Of a stretch of 64,000 bases of DNA, positions 47,648 to 62,180 are shown piece by piece. Source of the stretch: Larimichthys crocea. Its lineage: Eukaryota; Chordata; Actinopteri; Sciaenidae. Where the stretch lies: the NCBI RefSeq assembly GCF_000972845.2, contig NC_040029.1, positions 2,330,695 to 2,394,694 on the forward strand, written 5' to 3'. Position 1 is the first letter of the stretch. Each line of letters opens with the position of its first letter. The notes beneath the pieces were generated by a model. It searched no databases, was not told where the DNA came from, and was given only the letters and a program-made list of their open reading frames with translations. The translations under genes and the position numbers were made by a program.

Positions 47648-50600
47648 CCGTAGCAGTATTTTATTATTTGATATTTATATTTATTGGACAAAGGACACTT
47701 TGGATAGTGGGATCACATGAAGCAGAGAGGTTTTGTGGACCACTACACTTGTATGTGTGTTTCAATTTGAAACCACATCAGTTCTATCAGCTAATGGCCG
47801 CCTCTTCCATACATATGCATGTTGAAGGCATACGGACACCACTATAACTTTACATTTGTGTAATTGTTATCAACATTTCTCCTCATTTGCTGCTTATATT
47901 TGATTTCTAATGGGATCTGGAAAATGATACGGTTGAAGAGCCTGTGCAAAGACAGAATGCAACATACCAAAGACATTCATCCATCACATTTTTAGGAAAG
48001 AGATTAGCTCTCTCTCAGTGAAGGAAGTGGTAACCAATGACAAGGCCTTGCTGTACATGCCTGCTCTGATTTAAATGCTGCTTTCGAAACAGTTGTTACT
48101 GGCCCTGGTGATGGTGAGCTGAGTGAGATGTTACACAAAGGCATGAACCTTTTTCATTACATGGCATTAACGTGTAGTTGTATAGAGCACGGTTAAAGAA
48201 AACCCTGCATGGAGTCCATAGCACAGAACATACTGCCTACAAAAAGTAAGCACATTCACATCGATTGGGATCACAATCAAAATAAAGTTGAACAGTGTTA
48301 AGGCCTGTTGCTACAGGAGTGATGCATTTTAAAAACAAGGTGATTGTCTGAAACATATTAAGATTTCATTTAGAGACATGTTTATACAGGTGTAAACGAG
48401 GCTTCATATTATTAGATATTAGGGGTATGACTTTCTCTCTTGAGCGTTTATGGGTCATCATCTTGAGAGGATTATCTTATCACCTCTGAGCTTAACCCCT
48501 GACCTCAACCTCTGCTCTGCTTTGTTAACCTTTCCCCGTCCCACTCCCACCAGATTCCTGCTCGAAAGGTCAAAGGGCAACAAGCCTGGAGAGACCCTTT
48601 TTGTATACAACAGGAGGGAATGTTTATGTTGATTATAGTGACAATATTCTATTTATACTTACATAGAGTATGTGGCATATATTATAATAATGACATTTTA
48701 TTTTTAAAAACAAAGGAAAAAAGGAGACCTGAAAACTTTTTCTTCTTCTTCTCATATAATTAAGTAAAGTAAATATTCTCACATAATCTGGTTTATTAAA
48801 TACTGAGTGAATGACAGAACGCAATTGTAGAGAATATGGTGCTTTTTAAAGAGCAAGCTACCTCTTTTAATGACAAAATAACACTGATTGATTTTAATCA
48901 GGATTCCTGTCTGTGCACATTATTATTATTCTAAGGACAAACTTGAGGTGAGTCTCTCTTTTTTAAATGAAATGAATGCTGGAGCTGAAAATAAAAGGTG
49001 CCCTTTCTTGTAAACAAAGTGATGTTTACTTTCAGTCTCACTGGAATAGCCTGAATCCATAAGTAGAGATGTGTGTGTCATCACCCATGCTCATGTATGT
49101 GCATCCATGTAAGTGTGGATGAGACAAATAAGATGAGGATCCACAATAAAAACTCCTCAGGGTACCGTTAACACTTTAGTTTCACTGGAATTATTATCAC
49201 CAGTTTGTTTTGGAAAATCATTTAAAGATAAAAGCATTTAATAACGAATATTGTTTATATAGTAAAGAGTTTTAAACTGTAGGCTTTTGACATAAATTAC
49301 CTTTAAAAAGTACCATGTTTTGTCTTCAATTTGTGCCATAAATCAGTTATTTTGGGACAGAACTCAACTTTACCTGTCACATTGCCTGAAAGTTATTTGG
49401 AAACTATGAGAAGAGCGCCCTTAATTTGTATCAATCAACTTTACAGCTTCGTTTTACTGGGAAACATCTTGAAATGTTAGCTTTTATTCAGTGTGTCTTT
49501 GCAGATAATCACCATTATATGGGAGGGAGTGAGTCCACTTTAATTGCCGTTCAGAGGCCAGATGGAAAACGTCATGATTGCAGTCTGATTATGCTCATGC
49601 TGTTCAAACAAGCTCAAGTGCCAACTTAAGCAAACACTGGAAATGCAGGTTTGCTTTCAGGTCCACCAATAAAAGTCTAAGTCTAAAAATGTCCTGCTCC
49701 ATTAGGCCATCAACAGTTCGCCTATACAGTTTGTCTAAGTTATCTGCTGCCCACCAGCGTAGCATCGTTACATTACATGTCAGATCAGACTGACTTGTTG
49801 AAATCTGATGAGTTTCCTGGAAAAAGCAGGCAGCTTTCCCCACTTTTCATGTTTGCACCCCAGTAAAAGTTGCACACGGTTCACACTGGGTTAAATTACA
49901 CCACGAGGAGTTGTAACCGTTACAGCATCTCTTCCTGTGTGTCTGGCAAGAAAAATAAGCTACTACAGATTTTTGGAATCTCTGGTCGTAAACCTCTCAA
50001 AATAGAAAAAAAAAAAAAAAAAACTCAGTTATGCAACAACAGTTTAAAGTTAAAAGGAAGAATTTGGTCCTCAAGTGTGTAAAATGTGACAAGTTCTCAA
50101 CTATCGATCATTTTAAAGAATGCCAGAATGTGTGTGAGTATCAGGTATACGTCTGGGCTGCAAGCCTTTGTTTGAAAGTGTCATGGTTGTGTGTATGTCT
50201 GTGTGTGAAAGAGTGCATGTGTGTATGTGTGAGACAGAGCACTGGCGATGTTGCTATTGTGTTGTGAGAACTGCAGTTTATTGCCTCTGTTGTTGGGTCT
50301 GTGCTCAGCATAAAAATGTGTCTATGTGTTTATGACAGTGAACTACTGCTTCTCGTGGATGTAATGTATCTGTGTTATGTCTTGCCTCTGTGTGTGTGTG
50401 TGGGTGTGGGTGTGTGTGTGGGTGTGTGGCAGTGCTTTTTCCTGTTTGTGTGTATGTATTTCTAGCAGAAATGTTAAAATATGCAAGTTCCCACATACAT
50501 GCTTGCGTTTCCATGTACCTGTAGTCGGTTCAAGCTTGTGTGTACGTGCATGCTGGTGTGTATGTGTGTGACAGACAGCACTGAAATGTAATGATGTCAT

Positions 50601-50730
50601 ACTACAATGCTACCTACCTGGATGTCTTGTACTCTGTATTTGTACTGTAGATGAAACTGAATGCACTGAGAACACGGACATGTGTTTTATGGCTTGTGTC
50701 AATAAACATCCAGCACATATTCTGTCCGAC
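47648..50730 (+). other. ptger2: ptger2 3' UTR candidate and following sequence
   Basis: No coding frame continues after the TGA. AU-rich elements (ATTTATATTTATT) lie at about 47669..47683. AATAAA signals occur at 48281..48286, 49145..49150 and 50701..50706; the 3' end could be at any of these. A TG-rich tract lies at about 50382..50430. Confidence 0.4.
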
Positions 50731-53700
50731 CTGCTTTGTAACTCTTCTCACATAGAGTTTGTGGAGTCTTTAATTATACTTGTTGTGTTTCAGTTTCTGT
50801 GTGGCTGTGACATTACTTTGAGACAGGCTGTGGTTTAACTGAAGTAGGCCAACGTGATTGCACGTGATCACTGAACATTTCTTGTCTTTGTGGTCTTTTG
50901 ATAAATGAGGACACGGATTAAAGAAATGTTTTGTGATCTTAATCAGGTCACTCAGTTGTTTTAATTACTGCCACAGTTTTTATGATTATTTTGTTTGTCT
51001 TTCACATTTGTGTTTCTTTCTTTATGGAGACTGGAAACAACAGCTGCTGTCAAATTCAAAAACCTGTAAATACACGTTACAGCTGCCAAATAAAAACATG
51101 CATTCACAACATCTCACATGACAGTACCCACTCTGTACAATCAATGTACATAAATAATCCAGATGATTGTCGTCTTCGCAGAGAGGAAAGGAACTGCAAG
51201 CAGTCAAAGAGGTATGACTTAACAAAATGTAAACAAAAGGGATGAAACCATACAGGTGTAAGAAGTTCAATATTGAGACATTCATTGATGTTCACCCTCA
51301 AAACTGACAAAAAAAAAGGGACAGATGTTGCACAGATTACATTTTTTGGTCATGATCTCATATTGGATAGCCGGCACCTCTCTGACCAGACAGGAAAAAC
51401 ATGAGACAAAGTTACATACTGGCTCGAAAGTGCACGCAAAAGGGCAAAGACAGCTTCTCAGATTTTTGTTGACAGCTTTCCAGGGCATAAAAACAGCCAC
51501 CAGCTAAATGCTGGTTAAATATGCAAGTGGCTGGTAGATTTGCTTTGGTCACCAGCAAAAAAACAACAATAGTAAACCAATGAGTAAAGACAAATACAAT
51601 ATGGCCTGTTAAACATCGGTTAAACATTCACAGTTACACAAATTTTATTGTGACAGCTTAGGTTCTAATAGTCACACTAGATTTGTGTGGGTGGTGTTAG
51701 CACACTAATGTTTGGAAAATATTTCATGTTTCATTTTTCACAGTCATCATTTCCTGTGTGCAGAGAGCTGAACACCAGGAAGTCACACATTTTATCTTTG
51801 CTTTTACACATACTTATGTGGTTCCAATGTCATGACATGTTCCTCCCTTCTTCTTCCACCCACCATTAGACAGTGAATGTAAAAGAATCGAATTTATCAA
51901 GAGTTATGATTCAGGATAGGAATCATTAAACACCACAACCCCTTTATATGCTCATCTCTGCTCTGTCTCCCTCCCGCTTTCATGTCTCTCCAAAAACTAC
52001 AAGCTCCTTGGCATCAGGCACCAGTGTGAACAGTCTTTCAGTGAGTGTGTGTTAGCGTGTTAAAGTGTGAGAGGCAGCATGTGAATGTCAGTATCTAATT
52101 GTTACCTCCTGGTGATGAATTGTGCATTAAAGTGTATAAACTCTGTCTTCTACTTTGACTAACTTATGTAACTTCCTGCATGCTTTTTATATGAATCACA
52201 GGTCTTTCCTTGGATATAAACATAAACAATGACAACCACAGTAAATCTGAGTATTTACTTCAGCCCCCATGCTCTCCTTGCAAAAGTCATCACGTCTTTC
52301 CTCTTGCCGATTGATGAGGACAAGCTGTGAGAGTCTCTGCTGACAGAGAGCTGCTCTGTTATTCCCTACGCAAATCAATTAGGTCTGTGTTCCAGAGTGT
52401 ACCAAAATGTCTGCTGTGAAAAACGACTAGATCCAATGATCTGTACACGTCGTCTGTGACAGCAGTCATTCATAGTGATGAACAAACAGAGAATGGTAAT
52501 CTCACTCTGCAGTTCCCCTAGGCTATACGGGGCATTTTAGCATCTTTCAGCTTTTGTTTTTATGGCTTGCAACTTTACTGGTTAGACTTGTGCTGCCCCC
52601 ATGTGGCCAAAAAACTCCATGTAAATATGAGTATTTAAGTTTTCAATGCACGACTTTGAAAAATGTATTTACCCGATGTACTGGTCCCCGTAATTTTGTG
52701 GAAATGATCTTCAACTGCTGGTTAAGTTTATGGTTATTATTTTCTCACTTCAACTTAGTACATTGAATATAGCATAAACTATGACCACCCTAAGAGTTTG
52801 TGCCTCATTACGGGTCCAAACTGAAAACACTGGCTTAGATTGCGCTATGTGACCATCTCTTACGAGCGCTGTAGCCTGACTGAACGATTCCTGTAGCAGG
52901 CGCAGTAGAACGGACATTAAGCTTATCAAAATAAAAGTTCCTCTTTCCACAGTGCATAGAAAGGCATATAAGTCCTCTGTACATAAACAAAACTGACTGC
53001 TATATCAAATTAAAATTTTCTTGCATATTAATAAGGTAATTCACCTCAAATAATGGACCTTTTATGGGGTCATTTACACTCGAGCTGATAAATTATATAC
53101 AGGACAGAGGCGGAGTGCTCTTTGTGCCACTGCTGAACATGGAGGTAAATTATTCCCATTTGCATAAGCACAAGTAATCATTGTATATTCCATCTATTGA
53201 ATAATAGTCTATTATTTTGAGCTAAAAGAGCAGCAAATCATCGGGAAAGCGGAGGTTACATTAAAAGGCGACAATTGAAAATAGATATAAATTTACAGAA
53301 CATAAGCGACTGACACTGAACAGCAGCACCGGCTGCTCAGTTCATTTTCATTGTCAAACATTATCCATCAATAACTCCACCTTGCTAAGCTCACACCAGC
53401 TACAATCAAACCGCAGTCATTGTGACATTACATGACCTGAAGCATTGAGATTGAGACTCAAACCTGCACTGTTGAAAGCACACGTCATTTAATTACATTT
53501 TGACAAAGATGTAATTTCCCCCCTATAATTACAAATAATTCACTATCCTGCCTGCTTTCTGCCAATGAATGTCCCGCCAATAAACAATTACATCCAACCG
53601 ACCAAGCAGCTATCTGGAAAACATCAGCCTTAACTGGGTTTATGTCACATAATTTATTAGATGATTAATTAACCATGTCTATTTAATTGGATAATCTCTT

Positions 53701-55500
53701 GTCTTCTTGTGTTTTGATCAGGTCAGAGGAAGGAAGGAGCTGACGTGTGTGTTGAGTTTGTATTTAAGAGTGTGCAGATTACTTTGTTGATTCCACATTG
53801 TGGCACCATAATATTGAAGACTGACTGATAGCTGCAGGGAGTTACAACATATTCAAGGGGATGCTAATCTTTTTGATCACTGAGCTTTATTTGAGATTTC
53901 AAGAATAAAGCATGGGTCAAAACATTAGGGAAAAAAAGTTGTAATATTTCCAGAATTAAGTTGTGATTTATATTTTATTCTTTATTATCATGAACTGAAA
54001 TGTGTGAAAACCATTTCAATCTTAGAATTTGTAACTCTGCAGTGAACTGGGAGCCATAGTGTAGCAGCATCATTATAAACCAGCTGCAGGTAAGTTGAAA
54101 TGAACTCATTACAACAATCCAGATGAGGCTTTTTTCATATCTCAGAGGCAAAAAAGCAGTCTTCGTTTAAGTGGAAGTCTTAAAAGAAATCAGTCTCAGT
54201 CAATCAAGAATCAAGAAGGATGATGACATGAAAGCATTCAAAATGTCATGACTGTCAGTTTTCAACAACAAAAGCTGAACTGCTTTCCAGATAATGCCCC
54301 CCCCAAACCCACAAGTTGTTTATGACTAATATTTTCCACTTGTGCACATTTCAAGCTCTAGTTCTGAGAAAGACAACGTGAAAAGTTGGTTCAATACAGT
54401 CTGGTATGGTTTCCTGGAAGTGTACACCTGCCAGGACCCAGCTTCTGTGATTGTCGTACTTCAGTGAACAAATCTCAACACTTTTACATCTTTAATAACT
54501 AACTAACAGACAACAATAGAGTTGGCCTTATCTTCTTTGTGCAGCCATCAGCTGATGATTTGGTGATTAACAGTGGGTCAAAGGTTAGAAGATCACAGAC
54601 ACAAAGTATATCTTGGTGGAAAATCCGTGTTTGAGAACAAGATGCAGATCAGCACAGTGTAGCGGTTAACTGATCGGAAGTTTCCGAGACCTGAGCGTAT
54701 GATCTTTGATCCTGTAAACTGCTGCTGTAGATGATATTAGTAAAGTTATAGGTTTTAGTTACTGAGATTATTCTATATTTCAAACCATTTTTTTTGCTTA
54801 TTACAAGTTATGCTAGTTACAAATAATCTATTACTGTGATTGAGAGGCTAAGAAATCTGTTTTTTGTCTCCATATCTCTAAGTTTAAAGGCATTTTGGAA
54901 AGATGAGAAAGCCCTTATTAAAATATGTTTCTACTCACTTATCTAGCAAGCAGTTTCATTGACCATGCATCCTCATTTTAGGATTTTATCCAAGTTTTCA
55001 AAGTGAAATGTTTTCCTCACATATCACCTACGACTGTGAGAGCAGCATCTTGCAAAACAATAAATGTGGTGGCAGCAGTTATGGTAGATTACCTCCTTTG
55101 TAGTTCAATTAAACAGATGTTTCTCAAAGATTAAGCCATCCATGCACACATACATCAAGTATACTAACAATATATAAAAGGTAAACATGCACATTGCTAC
55201 ACTGGTTCATGGTCTTTTAGGATGGAGATCTGACAGAATGCAACAATATATAATGCTGTGCAGAAGGCAGAGAAAACCTTGGGATGAAATTATTATCAGA
55301 CAAGGCAGATGGTTTAATGGCACAATTTCATCTTCCCGTGTCAGAGAACGAGTTTTATAACAAGCTGTATCAGTGCTGTCAAGTGACCTCGAAGCCATGC
55401 AATGCCAGCTGCCGCTGCCACGAATAGAGCCAGCCCCTACTGCAAAATATTCTTTAATAGCAGCGTGTACGTTGTCACTGGCGGCGCTCATATTTTGAAA
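50731..55500. other. Intergenic sequence, no gene recognised
   Basis: AT-rich sequence with no supported exon, RNA gene or complete mobile element. About 53160..53720 is rich in TAATTA-type homeodomain sites and looks like unique rather than repeat sequence, a weak hint of a regulatory element. Confidence 0.45.
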
Positions 55501-55657
55501 ACATGTAAACCGTGTTCTTCTGGTTTAAAGGACGGAGCAGTCCAGTCAGCGACGATTCATGTCCACTGCCGATAACTCGATACTTTGCTGTGTTAAAACT
55601 CTTTGTAAACTGTCTTGCCTCTTAACGCCAACGATTTCCATATTGTTTTGCATAAGT

Positions 55658-56086
55658 TCAGCAAACTGATGACAGTTTAGTTGGTTTTTTTTTCATATAG
55701 CCTGTTTGACGTTGTGCCAAAATAAAGAATCCACTGTCAAAGTTGCGTCCCTGAGATTGGATTTGAATCCTAAGCTCTCCATGCCATGGCATGATGCTGA
55801 AGTAATTCCTGGTACTAGTATCATCATAGGAAGGTGCGTTACTGATTTTCCTTTTAATTCCTTGTTTAAAAGCCATCACGAACGGTCCATACTGAAAGGG
55901 GTCACCATCAAATATTGGTATTACTCTTGGTGGAATAGATGCTGAATGCTGTTGAATTAGCTGAACTTCCAAAGCATGTTTCTTCTCCAAAGTGTTCATG
56001 TGTTGTGTCAGTGCAGCTTTCTCGGCCTTTGCCTTCAAATATACAGAGCTTGTGGTAGAAACTCTGGAACATCCTCTGCCAACCAC
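55658..56086 (-). mobile_element. Decayed BEL/Pao-like LTR retrotransposon gag fragment
   Basis: A 142-codon open frame with a Lys/Glu-rich helical segment (SVYLKAKAEKAALTQHMNTL) followed by PPRVIPIFDGDPFQYGPFVM and AFKQGIKRKISNA. The FDGDPxxYxxFxxxF pattern is that of gag-like proteins of BEL/Pao elements in fish and invertebrates. After NAPSYDD the similarity stops, and I see no protease, RT or LTR nearby. This is an old partial insertion, not a gene of the host. Confidence 0.55.
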
Positions 56087-57269
56087 AGCTGCTCCTGCAC
56101 TTTCACTTGAACAGCGACATAAATCTCATGTCTTATTTACAGAGAAAAACACTGACAAAGACAGAAGGCATGAGTAAGGTGGGGAGTGACAGTGAGAAAG
56201 GATGCATGAGCTAGAGAGGGATTTCCCCTTTGCGCATAAATTACAGAGAAAAACACAAGGAGGATTGCCTAACTCCTAAATGTCCACTATTACACACTGC
56301 AGTGACAAACAGTCTCTGGACACCTAGTACGGTTAAATATAGAAGCACACAGACTTTTCCACAAGCCACCCAGCCACAATAACTTCAAAACATCTGTGTG
56401 AAAACAGCTGCCACCCAGAGCAAGTGAGGCAGTCGGGGAATGAGAACCAACAGTGCACTTTATGACTCAAAATCAAAGTCTGTTTTGAGAACTATAGATG
56501 TCTGGACTGATTATTTCACCCAGTGTCAAAGCTGTGTGGGCACATGTGAGCTCATTTCTGTTGTTTCCAGGGTGGTGTCATTTGTGAAACCAGACCGCGT
56601 ACCCGGTTGGTCTTAGTCAGTACTGTATGTTTTGTTATTGTAAGTTTGGCACTATTGCGTACAACATATATAAACATATAGAATTGCATTGAGCTGAAAA
56701 TATTTTAACCTAATTAGAAAACATGCCATTATTGGAAAAAGACTGGAGGGAAATGGGAGGAAGATCTGGAGTTCAGTCTGAGGTTGAGCTGCACACACTC
56801 ATATGTATGAGATCAGTGTGTCCGTCGCTAACTCGCTTACAGCTAACGTACGGTTGGTACATTGGCTGTTTGGAGGTAAATACACGCCAACTTTTGCTGA
56901 ACACACCTTAAAGGATTCCAGGACAACTCTTCTGTCATCATTTCTGATCTGTTTTTTTTCTTCTAAAATATGAGTGATTGCTGGCACACACACACACACA
57001 CACAAACATACTGTTCTCTTTTCTTGACTGCCAAACCTGTTTGCCAACTTTGAGCATCATGTACAGTTAAATTAAGCTTGGTAACCAAGTCCAAAGTCAC
57101 TAGCTTGATTTGACTGCAAGTGATTTCAATCCCACTTTGGTTTTTAAGGGTGAGAGTCCGAGGCATGTTTCAAGAGAGTGTTGGATTGGTGTCAAAATAG
57201 ATGTGCATGAAATAAACACTTGATTCAGTGGAAGGCTACATGTTATTTTCTGCTGCAGGAGTGTGAGGT

Positions 57270-57500
57270 TTTATGGATGCTTCTGACAGAAATGTTATCC
57301 AGAGTCGAGCCATGAGATGCTTTCTTTGGCATTTGAGGGGGACATGGGATGGGAGTCAAGTCTTGTCAAGCAGGGTTTGCGAAATAGTGAAATTATGGAA
57401 CCACTTTGTCCGGTTGTCAGAGGAGAAGTTGGTCAAAATTATCTTTAACTGGAAGAGAATACGCAATTATTGTTGGGCGAAAGATGCTGCTGCAATTTAT
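57270..57500 (+). mobile_element. Non-LTR retrotransposon remnant (C-terminal part of the ORF2-like protein)
   Basis: The frame from 57273 reads NVIQSRAMRCFLWHLRGTW, then SRVCEIVKLWNHFVRLSEEK, LVKIIFNWKRIRNYCWAKD. The blocks NRAMRxFLG, LWNRLxKM and LTKxxFNWD, in this order, are typical of the C-terminal end of fish non-LTR retrotransposon proteins. The segment between the first two blocks is shortened. No stop lies within it, but the flanks give no more similarity. Confidence 0.6.
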
Positions 57501-60500
57501 TTCCTCTTTCTGACTTACATTTTCGTTTTTTTAGATTACAACCTACCCCAAAGCAGGATAAATACCGGATCTTTATAACAACAGGGTGTAATTTAACTGT
57601 AATTTTGTCTGGGTTCTTCAAGAATAAAATGTCTGTGTGACTAATTTCGATGAAAATACCCCCCAAACCAAACCGTTTCTTGCCCCATTAGTTTTGATAA
57701 GATAAACACATACTATAGACCAAATAATGTGTTTTAATCCAACAGTACCTTGGACCTTTTCCATACTTCAACCCTGAACAAAATGTATGTATTGTTATGT
57801 TAAACAGTACTGGCATCTTTGGCAAACAGAACTGATATAATGCTTAACAAAGAGGAGCCCTTGAGTCTGTTTAAGAAACATTACAGCTGTGTATCATGTG
57901 TTTCTCTTCACATTATAATAACACTGATTACACTGATATATTCCTGGCAGGTCTTTATACTAATGATAGTAAAAATATGTAACCACTAAACTGTCATAAC
58001 CAAATCGTGAACTACATGAGCTTGAGTGACGGCTGTGTGGTTTGTAGTTGCAGTTGCTATCTGTCCTTTGAGGTTACACAGACATGGGTCTGTGTATCCC
58101 GTCAGGATACATCTGGTCCTCTGAGAGGAAAGTACAAAAACATGAACACAGACATGCCATGTTGTGAGTTAAGATAAACTGGCAGAGACAATAGAGTCCA
58201 GAGTTGACTAGGTAAAAGGTGTGTGTGTTTGTGTTTCACAGTTGATGGGGTGAGAAGTCAGTTGTCTGTCTTGTCTAGGGGAGAAGTTAAATGTTAATGT
58301 GTCACATTTGTTTTTTCTGCAGCTTCAACAATAAACACAGGCTGCCACAGTTAGTATAAACCTACAGTATGATCACAACTGTGCAGTGAAACACTGAAGT
58401 ATTTTCCTAATTGACTAATTTGTGATTAAATAGATTATCATGAATCATTCCCCATTTTTGATATTATTTATATTCAGAACTTTCTCAGCAATAACTAATC
58501 TGTGTTTTTACATTCTGCATCACCTCTCTCTAACACTAGTTTTCATTGTTAGTCCCACATTACCACACTGGATTCAAATTTCCCTTATCTACACGTGGAT
58601 TCAGAGAAAACAAGACGCATCAGTGCATTTCAGGGTTATCTCATCATTGTCAGCCTCACTGTTCACTGTTCGCTCTCCTGCAGCCATATCAAAACTGTGT
58701 TCGCTCTGATGTTCTGTTTTCGTTAAAACAAGACTTTTATATCTACCGACAGCATGTTGATCTGTCATGTACTCGTCACTGAGGTGAGTGCTGACAGTGA
58801 TCAGTTTCAAACAGAATGCCTCCTGACTGACGTCTTCAGTAAACACTGTACAAATACACATCTGTTGTGTTTCTGACAAAGTGGCTGCTCGGAGACTGTT
58901 GGCTGCTATTGTTGTAACTTTAATAAAATGTTGACTCCTTTCTCTTTGAAACAATAGAGTGGTCCACATTTATGTGTCTGGTTTATTTTTGGGTGGGAAA
59001 AACTAAAACGAAACTACTACTACTGTTGCATAGAATATGGAAAGAAGAACTTAACTATTGCTACACGAATACCTTCTGGAGATACAGGATCTTCCCTGAC
59101 AGTTACATAATCATGATTTTCCTCAGAACAGTGTGAACAGTTCAGCCTCAATTGCTTCCTCATTTTTCAGGTTTGAACACATCCAGTTTCACTCTGACAC
59201 TTGACTGCACTGCATACTGCCGCAGCATTACTGTAGACTACTACTAATAAGAATAAGGTCAGCATAAAAAGGGATTGACAGCCCATTTCCTGTGGCTATG
59301 TGATAACTTGAATTATTACAACAGATCCTGAGTCAACGGTTTGTTGCGAAATGGCAAGTTAACTCAGGTTTGTCTCACTACCGGCTCTTTGTGAATAGCA
59401 CTGAGCGAATACCTGAAGCAGAGTCAGCCTATTCTTATGAGGAAGCAAACAAAACAGAATTTTAAGAAACTCTCCTTTCTCTGCCTTCTTTCAACTATAG
59501 ACCAGCAATTCACGTGAGGCTTTGTTCGCATAACGGGGCGCCTAAAACAAAATCAACAGTGTACGTTTTAACATGTCTTTCTCACTGGGTGCACAGTTTT
59601 GTGTGCAAGGGTGTGTTTGTGTCACGGTGCGTTAGTTCTGTAAGTGAGCCAACAGTGAGCCATGTCAGGACCTGCCATAAGAAACTCATGTCTGAATAAT
59701 CCCGGCAAACAGGCAGAGCTAAGGGCATAGTTGTATTCTTTCATCAATTTTCTGAAATACATTTTAGGATCCACAGTTTGCAGACAGAAAGTATTTATCT
59801 ACTTTTAAGACTGATGGCAGCCACACACTGCGGTGGTCTTCCCGTCGATGTTCTTGTGGCCGCGCTGGGGCAGAATTGATGTTACTGATTGGAAGTCATG
59901 CCCCCTTTCCAAGAGAAAACCACCAAAAGAATAAGACGAGTGAAGCCACAGAGCTCTGGACTTTAAATGCACTCATACACAGAATCATTCAGTTATGTAC
60001 ACAGTTTTGAAAGCACTGTACATTTTGCATGAACACAGATGCAGGGGAACTCATTCTACAGAGGGTTGTTATTCATGCTTTGAATATTTCATATTCATAT
60101 AAATGGATATAAAAATATGATTTGACATGAGTGGCAAACAACAACAAAAATGCATGTTAATAAATATTTCAGTTAATTTGTGCTGATTTCCCAATTTAAT
60201 CTCTAAGGTATTTTTGGTGTTTCACTTTAGTAATATAATAAATGTCTTTATTTTTGTTGTGATCACTTTGGGTTGCAACCCATTCCACCAACCGTTCATT
60301 TTCCTCATATATCTGATTTCCCAGACTAAATAAACAAACATATCTGGCTATCTGATTTTTAAAAAAACCACAGGCAGCTGGGAATCTTCATCCATAATCT
60401 CCCTGATCGTAGAACATCATGACGTGCCTGAAATGTGAGTGGATCAGTAGTTCCCACACTCTGCTCATCCTGGCTGGAAACAGCCTGTTACGACAGTGAA

Positions 60501-60715
60501 CCCAGAACAGCAGGCTAACTTCTGTTTTCACAGTAATGTCTTACTACACAATAAAAAATGTTCTCTGAGAGAGACAGCAACAAGAACTGAACCTTTTCGC
60601 ACATGGGGCGGATGCAACAGGATCCAACAGCTGAGCTAAATGACACCCGACGGCAGCATGTTTTAATGGAGCTTTGCAACTTACTGCAGTGCAGTGTGTG
60701 TGTATGTGTGCGTGT

Positions 60716-60764
<49 letters not shown>

Positions 60765-62160
60765 TGTAGCTATTTCCTGGCACCATGTGTCAGCAAGTGA
60801 TGGAGTAACCAGTGTCTGGTTTAAATATCACATTCATTTACTTTGGCTTTGCACTGTTGGTTTATATTGTTGCGGTGTTTTGTGCCACATTTCCCAGCAG
60901 TGTGCTGTCCTCTCTCTTAGATTTTCTCATAATAAGGTCAGAATTTTGTATGGAAGCTCATTTCTGTCAGAAATGATTAAACATATCTTGTAGAAATGAA
61001 GTATGTTGAGGTAAACCCATCTGGTCCTACTGTTTTTACATTTTTCCTATTCATCAAAGGTTCTATTTATTTGTTTGTTAAATGTTGGTATCTGAATATT
61101 ATTTAAGAATGTGTGTATAAATGTATGTATGTGGGCTCTTGTGCTTTTTCTCAAGGCGCTAGGCTAGAAATAGTTAGCGTATCCACCATGTTTCACTTGT
61201 CAGTGTGGTGCCATTGTCTAATTTATAGGATGACATGGGATTTGTAAATGAAAAGTGCAAATGGGATCATAAAAAATGCCAAATGTCCCAAAATTCTGAC
61301 TTAAGATTAACATTGACTTTAATAGTTCAGAATTTTGCCTGTCTTATAATTAAATATCTCATAATATTGACATAGTATTTCATAGTTTTGACTTGCCATG
61401 ATTATTTCCATTACCATGTCATCTTTTTTTCCCCAGAATGACCTTCCATAGAATTTCTTGGCTTAATTTGTCTTTCACATAATGCAGTCTGCAGTTTGGT
61501 TTATCTGCTTGTTGGTCATATACTGTAAGTGCCCTTTGTCAAACTGCTGTTACGAGACGATGCCATAGAACAGAAAGCGTTCTGGCTGTGGCTCCCTGAG
61601 GATCAATAAAGTGAAGGTCGATCAGCCCTGCGAGGCTCCAGCCTAAATAAAAAGTCAATCTTTAAACCTGTAATATTTCATCTCATGACCTCAGCCAAGT
61701 CAATAAGAATTTGCCAAATTTACCAAATTTCTCCCTGAAAGCCAGAGTCTGAGGCTCCACCTGCTGTTAAAAGAAAAGACATAAACCAGGAGGCCAAATG
61801 ACTTTAGATCCTAAAACAAATCAGATCTGGTTTACATGAGTTATGTAGAGGTTAATTATGCATCAGTCAAAAGATTATGTGTCAGTAGCTCAAACTCCTA
61901 AACTAAGGAAGGCACTGAAGAAACTTCAGTTTTCTTCCTTTATGTAATCTATCACTTTTAATGCTTTGAATTTTAGACAATATGCTGAACTCATTAAAGA
62001 GCTATTACAGTGTCAGTGAAATCAAGCACAGTTGATAAAAGATTACAATGAGGATCGGATGGCTGACCATAAAACCTTGTGAGCAGTAGAGAAAGGATCC
62101 CTGTTTAAACATGCATTATTTATAGCTGTTCCTTATCCCTGAGGTTACACTATTGTACTT
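57501..62160. other. Intergenic sequence, no gene recognised
   Basis: No supported gene. Contains a long (TG)n at about 60714..60761. A few open frames of 60-120 codons show no family resemblance and no typical coding composition. Confidence 0.5.
60714..60761. repeat. (TG)n microsatellite
   Basis: About 22 TG units on the plus strand, nearly uninterrupted. Confidence 0.92.
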
Positions 62161-62180
62161 TGATTATCTCATCTTCCTGT

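Noticed and set aside
52554..52950. Small open frames of 60-70 codons at 52554..52766 (+) and 52750..52950 (-)
   Set aside because: No domain, no splice context and no similarity that I recognise; treated as chance frames.
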